Below, piece by piece: positions 12,601-24,600 of a stretch of 34,064 nucleotides of DNA; position 1 is the first letter of the stretch; every line of letters starts with the position of its first letter. The notes under the pieces were generated by a model. That model did not search any database and was not told the DNA's origin. It was given only the letters and a program-made list of their open reading frames with translations. The DNA lies in NCBI GenBank assembly GCA_032718475.1, contig JAUCBJ010002957.1:1-34064 (forward strand). The letters are read 5' to 3'. Origin of the DNA: Nemertoderma westbladi (lineage: Eukaryota > Xenacoelomorpha > Nemertodermatida > Nemertodermatidae). The translations under genes were made by a program, and so were the position numbers.

Positions 12601-15600
12601 AACGCTTGTAGCTAACGATTGAAAACAAAAATAAAAATTCTGGCTCACCCACGGAGGAGGAGGGAGTTGAAACTATCTCTGTTTCAAATTTCACGCAATC
12701 TCATTAAGATTAGTAAAAAAAATTTGGGGGACGGGGGGGTCCAGGTACCTGAATAACGACACTATATTCCAGGACATGGTGTATATAGTTAGTCATAGCC
12801 ATACCAATCGATATGGTCTTATTAACACAGTATGCCAAATTCAATACTTTTTGGAGATAAAATAAATAAATTAAATTGATTAATCGAAGCAGTTTTATGT
12901 GCCAGCCTCTCAGAGACCCAAAATGTAAGCTGATTTTTACTTTGGTAGAATGTCTTAATCTCTGGGGGGTAGCTGAAGCACGAAGTTTAGTTAGTCCCTT
13001 ATCAATTACACTGAAATAAGTAAACCAATGGGAAAACAAATCATATGGAGAGCAGGTAGGGAAAAAGTCATTAATATTAATCAGTGGAGCGGGGTGCAGT
13101 TTACCTACCCTACATCTACGATGTAACATAAGGACAGGAAGAAGGATACATTCTGAACCACGGTTCCTGAATACCACGATCCAGAATGATACATCTGTTA
13201 TTATCAAGATGGAAGGAAAAACCTGCATTGATTTGCATAAACAACATCACAATGCCTATCTATCTTTGGTAACCATATGAGGAAAACTTTCAAAATGCAA
13301 ATTATAACATTTGCATGATTGCATTCAACATGTCTCTATACACTTAGGGAATACAGCTGCGATGGGAAGACAAAAGTGACACAAACGAAAGGTGATTCAA
13401 TATTTGTATGTATTGTTACGGTTGGTAGCAAAACGAATATTATATCTTTATTATCTCCGACGCCTTTTTGAAGACATATAATCAGCCCTAAACTCGCAAA
13501 ACAGGAAGGAACAAAAAGTCTATGAAGCTTTGATTAACTTTAGAAAACCTTTCGACTTTGTAAGTCGTGCTATTCTATTCTCAAATCATTACAGATTCAG
13601 GATCAAGTGAAAACTGCAGAGCCTAATAAAATATATGCTCATCAACAGCGTTGAAGTTTGTGATGGTCTAGAACCCTATTGAACAACTTAGAGGCATCAT
13701 ACAAGGCGACATTTCATACCAACTGGCTTTGTTGTATTTATCCCAGACATAGCTACTGTTGCAAGAAGTCGCTGATACAAGAACTTCCTGTTTTTTGAGG
13801 ATGATTTTTGATTGAGTCACGGAATGGCATGGCATGGAAAATAATTATATAAAATCAAAGATAATACAAATTCAAAATAGCGGACCACTCGCAAAAGAAG
13901 GCAAACCGCCACCATCCCAAGCCAATGTGAGAACTTTGGACTAACATTACAATCTACCCAATGTGAGTACTTTGGACTAACATTACAATCTACCCAATGT
14001 GAGTACTTTTGACTAACATTACAATCTACCCAATGTGAGTACTTTGGACTAACATTACAATCTACCCAATGTGAGTACTTTGGACTAACATTACAATCTA
14101 CCCAATGTAAGTACTTTGGACTAACATTACAATCTACCCAATGTGAGTACTTTGGACTAACATTACAATCTACCCAATGTGAGTACTTTGGACTAACATT
14201 ACAATCTACCCAATGTGAGTACTTTGGACTAACATTACAATCTACCCAATGTGAGTACTTTGGACTAACATTACAATCTACCCAATGTGAGTACTTTGGA
14301 CTAACATTACAATCTACCCAATGTGAGTACTTTGGACTAACATTACAATCTACCCAATGTGAGTACTTTGGACTAACATTACAATCTACCCAATGTGAGT
14401 ACTTTTGACTAACATTACAAACTACCCAATGTGAGTACTTTGGACTAACATTACAATCTACCCAATGTGAGTACTTTGGACTAACATTACAATCTACCCA
14501 ATGTGAGTACTTTGGACTAACATTACAATCTACCCAATGTGAGTACTTTTGACTAACATTACAAACTACCCAATGTGAGTACTTTGGACTAACATTACAA
14601 TCTACCCAATGTGAGTACTTTGGACTAACATTACAATCTACCCAATGTGAGTACTTTGGACTAACATTACAATCTACCCAATGTGAGTACTTTGGACTAA
14701 CATTACAATCTACCCAATGTGAGTACTTTGGACTAACATTACAATCTACCCAATGTGAGTACTTTGGACTAACATTACAATCTACCCAATGTTTCTCCAA
14801 ACTCGTAAAACAACAAAAAAGTAAACATTTCTAACATTATTATAACTTTTTGTTGGGCACAGCTTTTGCAAAGTCGGCAATGACGTCCAGGTGGGATCGC
14901 ACTGGTGACCTCCGAGTTGGAAGTCTGACGCTCTAACCATCATTCAGCTAGTGGCTCAGGTAAAAGATAGACCTGGAAATACTATCTGATACCGTGTATG
15001 TCCGCAATTTACCTCCTCATGGCCTCCCATCTGTCAATTCCATCATATGCTGCCACTGTGGTCAACCCTAGAGTATTGTAACACCGATAATAAATCTAAC
15101 ATTATTGGCTTTCTTGCACTCATCTTCTGTCAGTTGCTCTCGGTCTCAAAATCTAAAACATAGCAATCGAACCACTCATGCTATACCGCTACACACACTA
15201 CTCGACGCCATTTAAATGAGCAGGTTAGTAAATATACGTACAATATACGAAAGTTAACACATGTTACAAGATTATGCAGGTCTTTAGGACTAACTGTATA
15301 ATTCGAGCTACTGCCTGCTCACACTATTCATTGCAACAGTTGATCTGCCTTGGGCTAATATGGAACAATGGAAAGAAAAATTATGTAGGATTGGGAAATA
15401 CTTACAGACGAGCTGAGCTGCCATGGACCACCCCCTGCCTTCCATAATATCCCTCCTCGGACATAGGCATGACAGACGGACCCTAAGGAATGTAATTTCG
15501 CATGGCCATCCAACGGACAAAATCAATGCGGACTATATTAGAGATTTTATGACTCAAGTCAATCAGGTTTCACTACCAAACATAGGCGTATCACTGAATT

Positions 15601-18600
15601 TTTTAAGGTTCCATGAACTCAAACTCATTATAAATTATTCAGGCTCCTTCAGCCTTTTTTACTTTAGCCATATATGTGCCTGTATTTTAAACAATATCAT
15701 TTTAAATGATAAAATAATGAATATAATTGGGTCTTTGGTCTTCGTTTTGTACACATTCGAGGATCGTCGGTATAATATGATTAAACATTTTGTTTGATTT
15801 ATGAAACTAAATAATGACGGAATTTTGTATAAATATATTTTCCATAAAATATTTGGTACTCGAAGAATTGTTTTTGGTTGAGAAGTAATTATTTTAGGCC
15901 TTGTTTTTGGGGTATGAATAATTGTTTTTGGAGGATGAATAATTGTTTATGGGGGATGAGATGAATAATTGTTTTTGGGGGGTAATAATTGTTTTGGGGG
16001 AATGAATAATTGTTTTTGGTGAGAGAAATATTCAAAATTGGGGGATCTAAATTGGTGCTACAAAAAAATGTATTATTGGTGCTAATTAATTTTTTGGTGT
16101 GAAATCATCTAATTGGGGTGGCATTGTATTAGTGGCGATTCTGGAAGTGCCTTTATTCGATTCAGCGTCACTGGAAAACCACGAAAGTGGAAGAAAAATA
16201 ACTAAGATTTACTCCTAGAAATAACTAAGAAAATGCCAATTCTCCTCATTTTCATCGTTTGATTCGGGATACCAGAAAACCCCCATAACAGCGCTGTAAT
16301 CTAGATATATAACAAATTAAGATAAATCAAATATTTGACAATTTTGGTGCACTATGCGCGAAAGTCCACATAACTAATTAATAGAGTGATGCTCAGATGC
16401 ACCCCCCCCCCCCCCCCCCATTGCTAATAGGGTTAAGGGGAGGACTGTAACAGGGATTAAAGAGAACAAGTAATGATATGATTTATAAGGCATGAAAACA
16501 ATAAACATGGGAAGCCAACCACGAGGATGGGGACTGAGGTGAGGCAAATCAACTACGAGGATAGGGACTGAGGTGAGGCAAATCAACAAAGAGGATGGGG
16601 ACTGAGGTGAGGCAAATCAACCAAGAGGATGGGGACTGAGGTGAGGCAAATCAACCAAGAGGATGGGGACTTAGGTGATGCAAATCAACCACGAGGATGG
16701 GGACTGAGGTGAGGCAAATCAACCAAGAGGATGGGGACTTAGGTGATGCAAATCAACCACGAGGATGGGGACTGAGGTGAGGCAAATCAACCAAGAGGAT
16801 GGGGACTGAGGTGAGGCAAATCAACCAAGAGGATGGGGACTGAGGTGAGGCAAATCAACCACGAGGATGGGGACTGAGGTGAGGCAAATCAACCAAGAGG
16901 ATGGGGACTGAGGTGAGGCAAATCAACCAAGAGGATGGGGACTGAGGTGAGGCAAATCAACCAAGAGGATGGGGACTGAGGTGAGGCAAATCAACCAAGA
17001 GGATGGGGACTGAGGTGAGGCAAATCAACCAAGAGGATGGGGACTGAGGTGAGGCAAATCAACCACGAGGATGGGGACTGAGGTGAGGCAAATCAACCAA
17101 GAGGATGGGGACTGAGGTGAGGCAAATCAACAAAGAGGATGGGGACTGAGGTGAGGCAAATCAACCAAGAGGATGGGGACTGAGGTGAGGCAAATCAACC
17201 AAGAGGATGGGGACTGAGGTGAGGCAAATCAACCACGAGGATGGGGACTGAGGTGAGGCAAATCAACCACGAGGATGGGGACTGAGGTGAGGCAAATCAA
17301 CCAATAGGATGGGGACTGAGGTGAGGAAAATCAACCAAGAGGATGGGGACTTAGGTGAGGAAAATCAACCACAAGGATGGGGACTGAGGTGAGGCAAATC
17401 AACCACGGGGATGGGAACTGAGGTGAGGAAAATCAACCACAAGGATGGGGACTGAGGTGAGGCAAATCAACCAAGAGGATGGGGACTGAGGTGAGGCAAA
17501 TCAACTACGAGGATGGGGACTGAGGTGAGGCAAATCAACCACAAGGATGGGGACTGAGGTGAGGCAAATCAACCAAGAGGATGGGGACTGAGGTGAGGCA
17601 AATAAACCAAGAGGATGGGGACTGAGGTGAGGCAAATCAACCACAAGGATGGGGACTGAGGTGAGGCAAATGAACCAAGAGGATGGGGACTGAGGTGAGG
17701 CAAATCAACCAAGAGGATGGGGACTGAGGTGAGGCAAATCAACCAAGAGGATGGGGACTGAGGTGAGGCAAATCAACCACGAGGATGGGGACTGAGGTGA
17801 GGCAAATCAACCAAGAGGATGGGGACTGAGGTGAGGCAAATCAACCAAGAGGATGGGGACTGAGGTGAGGCAAATCAACAAAGAGGATGGGGACTGAGGT
17901 GAGGCAAATCAACCAAGAGGATGGGGACTGAGGTGAGGCAAATCAACCAAGAGGATGGGGACTGAGGTGAGGCAAATCAACCACGAGGATGGGGACTGAG
18001 GTGAGGCAAATCAACCAAGAGGATGGGGACTGAGGTGAGGCAAATCAACCAAGAGGATGGGGACTGAGGTGAGGCAAATCAACCACGAGGATGGGGACTG
18101 AGGTGAGGCAAATCAACCAAGAGGATGGGGACTGAGGTGAGGCAAATAAACCAAGAGGATGGGGACTGAGGTGAGGCAAATCAACCACAAGGATGGGGAC
18201 TGAGGTGAGGCAAATCAACCAAGAGGATGGGGACTGAGGTGAGGCAAATCAACCAAGAGGATGGGGACTGAGGTGAGGCAAATAAACCAAGAGGATGGGG
18301 ACTGAGGTGAGGCAAATCAACCAAGAGGATGGGGACTGAGGTGAGGCAAATCAACCAAGAGGATGGGGACTGAGGTGAGGCAAATCAACCACGAGGATGG
18401 GGACTGAGGTGAGGCAAATCAACCAAGAGGATGGGGACTGAGGTGAGGCAAATCAACCACGAGGATGGGGACTGAGGTGAGGCAAATCAACCAAGAGGAT
18501 GGGGACTTAGGTGAGAAAAATCAACCACAAGGATGGGGACTGAGGTGAGGCAAATCAACCACAAGGAGGGGGACTGAGGTGAGGCAAATCAACCACAAGG

Positions 18601-21600
18601 AGGGGGACTGAGGTGAGGCAAATCAACCAAGAGGATGGGGACTGAGGTGAGGCAAATCAACCAAGAGGATGGGGACTGAGGTGAGGCAAATCAACCAAGA
18701 GGATGGGGACTGAGGTGAGGCAAATCAACCAAGAGGATGGGGACTGAGGTGAGGCAAATCAACCACGAGGATGGGGACTGAGGTGAGGCAAATCAACCAA
18801 GAGGATGGGGACTGAGGTGAGGCAAATCAACCACGAGGATGGGGACTGAGGTGAGGCAAATCAACCACAAGGAGGGGGACTGAGGTGAGGCAAATCAACC
18901 AAGAGGATGGGGACTGAGGTGAGGCAAATCAACCAAGAGGATGGGGACTGAGGTGAGGCAAATCAACCAAGAGGATGGGGACTGAGGTGAGGCAAATCAA
19001 CCACAAGGAGGGGGACTGAGGTGAGGCAAATCAACCAAGAGGATGGGGACTGAGGTGAGGCAAATCAACCAAGAGGATGGGGACTGAGGTGAGGCAAATC
19101 AACCAAGAGGATGGGGACTGAGGTGAGGCAAATCAACCACGAGGATGGGGACTGAGGTGAGGCAAATCAACCAAGAGGATGGGGACTGAGGTGAGGCAAA
19201 TCAACCACGAGGATGGGGACTGAGGTGAGGCAAATCAACCAAGAGGATGGGGACTTAGGTGAGAAAAATCAACCACAAGGATGGGGACTGAGGTGAGGCA
19301 AATCAACCACGGGGATGGGAACTGAGGTGAGGCAAATCAACCAAGAGGACGTGGACTGAGGTGAGGCAAATCAACCAAGAGGATGGGGACTGAGGTGAGG
19401 CAAATAAACCAAGAGGATGGGGACTGAGGTGAGGCAAATCAACCAAGAGGATGGGGACTGAGGTGAGGCAAATCAACCAAGAGGATGGGGACTGAGGTGA
19501 GGCAAATCAACCAAGAGGATGGGGACTTAGGTGAGGAAAATCAACCACAAGGATGGGGACTGAGGTGAGGCAAATCAACCACGGGGATGGGAACTGAGGT
19601 GAGGCAAATCAACCAAGAGGATGGGGACTTAGGTGAGGAAAATCAACCACAAGGATGGGGACTGAGGTGAGGCAAGTCAACCAGAAGGATGGGGACTGAG
19701 GTGAAGCAAATCAACCAAGAGGACGTGGACTGAGGTGAGGCAAATCAACCACGGGGATGGGAACTGAGGTGAGGCAAATCAACCAAGAGGACGTGGACTG
19801 AGGTGAGGCAAATCAACCACGAGGATGGGGACTTAGGTGAGGAAAATCAACCACAAGGATGGGGACTGAGGTGAGGCAAATCAACCAAGAGGATGGGGAC
19901 TTAGGTGAGGAAAATCAACCACGGGGATGGGGACTGAGGTGAAGCAAATCAACCAAGAGGACGTGGACTGAGGTGAGGCAAATCAACCAAGAGGATGGGG
20001 ACTGAGGTGAGGCAAATCAACCAAGAGGATGGGGACTGAGGTGAGGCAAATCAACCAAGAGGATGGGGACTGAGGTGAGGCAAATCAACCAAGAGGATGG
20101 GGACTGAGGTGAGGCAAATCAACCACAAGGATGGGGACTGAGGTGAGGCAAATCAACCACGAGGATGGGGACTGAGGTGAGGCAAATCAACCAAGAGGAT
20201 GGGGACTGAGGTGAGGCAAATCAACCAAGAGGATGGGGACTGAGGTGAGGCAAATCAACCACAAGGATGGGGACTGAGGTGAGGCAAATCAACCAAGAGG
20301 ATGGGGACTGAGGTGAGGCAAATCAACCAAGAGGATGGGGACTGAGGTGAGGCAAATCAACCACGAGGATGGGGACTGAGGTGAGGCAAATCAACAAAGA
20401 GGATGGGGACTGAGGTGATGCAAATCAACCAAGAGGATGGGGACTGAGGTGAGGCAAATCAACCACGAGGATGGGGACTGAGGTGAGGCAAATCAACCAA
20501 GAGGATGGGGACTTAGGTGATGCAAATCAACCACGAGGATGGGGACTGAGGTGAGGCAAATCAACCACGAGGATGGGGACTGAGGTGAGGCAAATCAACC
20601 AAGAGGATGGGGACTGAGGTGAGGCAAATCAACCACGAGGATGGGGACTGAGGTGAGGCAAATCAACCAAGAGGATGGGGACTTAGGTGATACAAATCAA
20701 CCACAAGGATGGGGACTGAGGTGAGGCAAATCAACCAAGAGGATGGGGACTGAGGTGAGGCAAATCAATCAAGAGGATGGGGACTGAGGTAAGGCAAATC
20801 AACCAAGAGGATGGGGACTGAGGTGATGCAAATCAACCACGAGGATGGGGACTGAGGTGAGGCAAATCAACCAAGAGGATGGGGACTTAGGTAAGGCAAA
20901 TCAACCAAGAGGATGGGGACTGAGGTGAGGCAAATCAACCACGAGGATGGGGACTGAGGTGATGCAAATCAACCACGAGGATGGGGACTGAGGTGAGGCA
21001 AATCAACAAAGAGGATGGGGACTGAGGTGAGGCAAATCAACCACGAGAATGGGGACTGAGGTGAGGCATATCAACCAAGAGGATGGGGACTTAGGTGATA
21101 CAAATCAACCACAAGGATGGGGACTGAGGTAAGGCAAATCAACCAAGAGGATGGGGACTTAGGTGATACAAATCAACCACAAGGATGGGGACTGAGGTAA
21201 GGCAAATCAACCAAGAGGATGGGGACTGAGGTGAGGCAAATCAACCACAAGGATGGGGACTGAGGTAAGGTAAATCAACCAAGAGGATGGGGACTGAGGT
21301 GAGGCAAATCAACCACGGGGATGGGGACTGAGGTGAGGCAAATCAACCAAGAGGATGGGGACTTAGGTGATACAAATCAACCACAAGGATGGGGACTGAG
21401 GTAAGGCAAATCAACCACGAGGATGGGGACTGAGGTGAAGCAAATCAACCACGAGGATGGGGACTGAGGTGAGGCAAATCAACCACGAGGATGGGGACTG
21501 AGGTGAGGCAAATCAACCACGAGGATGGGGACTGAGGTGAGGCAAATCAACCAAGAGGATGGGGACTGAGGTGAGGCAAATCAACCAAGAGGATGGGGAC

Positions 21601-24600
21601 TGAGGTGAGGCAAATCAACCAAGAGGATGGGGACTGAGGTGAGGCAAGTCAACCACGAGGATGGGGACTGAGGTGAGGCAAATCAACCAAGAGGATGGGG
21701 ACTTAGGTGAGGAAAATCAACCACGAGGATGGGGACTGAGGTGAGGCAAATCAACCAAGAGGATGGGGACTGAGGTGAGGCAAATCAACCAAGAGGATGG
21801 GGACTGAGGTAAGGCAAATCAACCAAGAGGATGGGGACTGAGGTAAGGCAAATCAACCAAGAGGATGGGGACTGAGGTGAGGCAAATCAACTACGAGGAT
21901 GGGGACTGAGGTGAGGCAAATCAACTACGAGGATGGGAACTGAGGTGAGGCAAATCAACCACGAGGATGGGGACTGAGGTGAAGCAAATCAACCAAGAGC
22001 ATGGGGACTGAGGTGAGGCAAATCAACCAAGAGGATGGGGACTGAGGTGAGGCAAATCAACCACGAGGATGGGGACTGAGGTGAGGCAAATCAACCAAGA
22101 GGATGGGGACTGAAGTGAGGCAAATCAACCAAGAGGATGGTGACTGAGGTGAGGCAAATCAACCACGAGGATGGGGACTGAGGTGAGGCAAATCAACCAA
22201 GAGCATGGGGACTGAGGTGAGGCAAATCAACCAAGAGGATGGGGACTGAGGTGAGGCAAATCAACCACGAGGATGGGGACTGAGGTGAGGCAAATCAACC
22301 AAGAGGATGGGGACTGAGGTGAGGCAAATCAACCAAGAGGATGGGGACTGAGGTGAGGCAAATCAACCAAGAGGATGGGGACTGAGGTGAGGCAAATCAA
22401 CCAAGAGGATGGGGACTGAGGTAAGGCAAATCAACCAAGAGGATGGGGACTGAGGTAAGGCAAATCAACCAAGAGGATGGGGACTGAGGTGAGGCAAATC
22501 AACTACGAGGATGGGGACTGAGGTGAGGCAAATCAACTACGAGGATGGGAACTGAGGTGAGGCAAATCAACCAGAAGGATGGGGACTGAGGTGAGGCAAA
22601 TCAACTACGAGGATGGGGACTGAGGTGAGGAAAATCAACCAAGAGGATGGGGACTGAGGTGAGGCAAATCAACTACGAGGATGGGGACTGAGGTGAGGCA
22701 AATCAACCAAGAGGATGGGGACTGAGGTGAGGCAAATCAACCAAGAGGATGGGGACTGAGGTGAGGCAAATCAACCAAGAGGATGGGGACTGAGGTGAGG
22801 CAAATCAACCACGAGGATGGGGACTGAGGTGAGGCAAATCAACCAAGAGGATGGGGAATGAGGTGAGGCAAATCAACCAAGAGGATGGGGACTGAGGTGA
22901 GGCAAATCAACCAAGAGGATGGGGACTGAGGTGAGGCAAATCAACCAAGAGGATGGGGACTTAGGTGAGGCAAATCAACCAGAAGGATGGGGACTGAGGT
23001 GAGGCAAATCAACCACGAGGATGGGGACTGAGGTGAGGCAAATCAACCAAGAGGATGGGGACTGAGGTGAGGCAAATCAACCAAGAGGATGGGGACTGAG
23101 GTGAGGCAAATCAACCACGAGGATGGGGACTGAGGTGAGGCAAATCAACCACGAGGATGGGGACTGAGGTGAGGCAAATCAACTACGAGGATGGGGACTG
23201 AGGTGAGGCAAATCAACCAAGAGGATGGGGACTTAGGTGAGGAAAATCAACCAAGAGGATGGGGACTGAGGTGAGGCAAATCAACCAAGAGGATGGGGAC
23301 TGAGGTGAGGCAAATCAACCAAGAGGATGGGGACTGAGGTGAGGCAAATCAACTACGAGGATGGGGACTGAGGTGAGGCAAATCAACCAAGAGGATGGGG
23401 ACTGAGGTGAGGCAAATCAACCAAGAGGATGGGGACTGAGGTGAGGCAAATCAACTACGAGGATGGGGACTGAGGTGAGGCAAATCAACCAGAAGGATGG
23501 GGACTGAGGTGAGGCAAATCAACCAAGAGGATGGGGACTTAGGTGAGGCAAATCAACCAGAAGGATGGGGACTGAGGTGAGGCAAATCAACCACGAGGAT
23601 GGGGACTGAGGTGAGGCAAATCAACTACGAGGATGGGGACTGAGGTGAGGCAAATCAACCACGAGGATGGGGACTGAGGTGAGGCAAATCAACTACGAGG
23701 ATGGGGACTGAGGTGAGGCAAATCAACCAAGAGGATGGGGACTTAGGTGAGGAAAATCAACCAAGAGGATGGGGACTGAGGTGAGGCAAATCAACCAAGA
23801 GGATGGGGACTGAGGTGAGGCAAATCAACCAAGAGGATGGGGACTGAGGTAAGGCAAATCAACCACGGGGATGGGAACTGAGGTGAGGCAAATCAACCAG
23901 AAGGATGGGGACTGAGGTGAGGCAAATCAACCAAGAGGATGGGGACTGAGGTGAGGCAAATCAACCAAGAGGATGGGGACTGAGGTGAGGCAAATCAACC
24001 AAGAGGATGGGGACTTAGGTGAGGCAAATCAACCAGAAGGATGGGGACTGAGGTGAGGCAAATCAACCAAGAGGACGTGGACTGAGGTGAGGCAAATCAA
24101 CCACGAGGATGGGGACTTAGGTGAGGAAAATCAACCACAAGGATGGGGACTGAGGTGAGGCAAATCAACCAAGAGGATGGGGACTGAGGTGAGGCAAATC
24201 AACCAAGAGGATGGGGACTTAGGTGATGCAAATCAACCACGAGGATGGGGACTGAGGTGAGGCAAATCAACCAAGAGGATGGGGACTGAGGTGAGGCAAA
24301 TCAACCACGAGGATGGGGACTGAGGTGAGGCAAATCAACCAAGAGGATGGGGACTGAGGTGAGGCAAATCAACCAAGAGGATGGGGACTTAGGTGAGGCA
24401 AATCAACCAGAAGGATGGGGACTGAGGTGAGGCAAATCAACCAAGAGGACGTGGACTGAGGTGAGGCAAATCAACCACGAGGATGGGGACTTAGGTGAGG
24501 AAAATCAACCACAAGGATGGGGACTGAGGTGAGGCAAATCAACCAAGAGGATGGGGACTGAGGTGAGGCAAATCAACCAAGAGGATGGGGACTGAGGTGA

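Noticed and set aside
12710-13228. 172-codon minus-strand frame
   Set aside because: No recognisable domain, composition like the surrounding non-coding DNA.
13817-14800. 327-codon minus-strand frame with a 12-residue repeat
   Set aside because: Produced by the 36-bp array; no splice, start context or homology supports it.
14886-14957. Functional tRNA gene on the minus strand
   Set aside because: A- and B-box-like segments are present but the arms mismatch and there is no clean acceptor stem; treated as a SINE head.
15423-15797. 124-codon plus-strand frame
   Set aside because: No recognisable motif, AT-rich end, antisense overlap and intronic location; no support as a gene.
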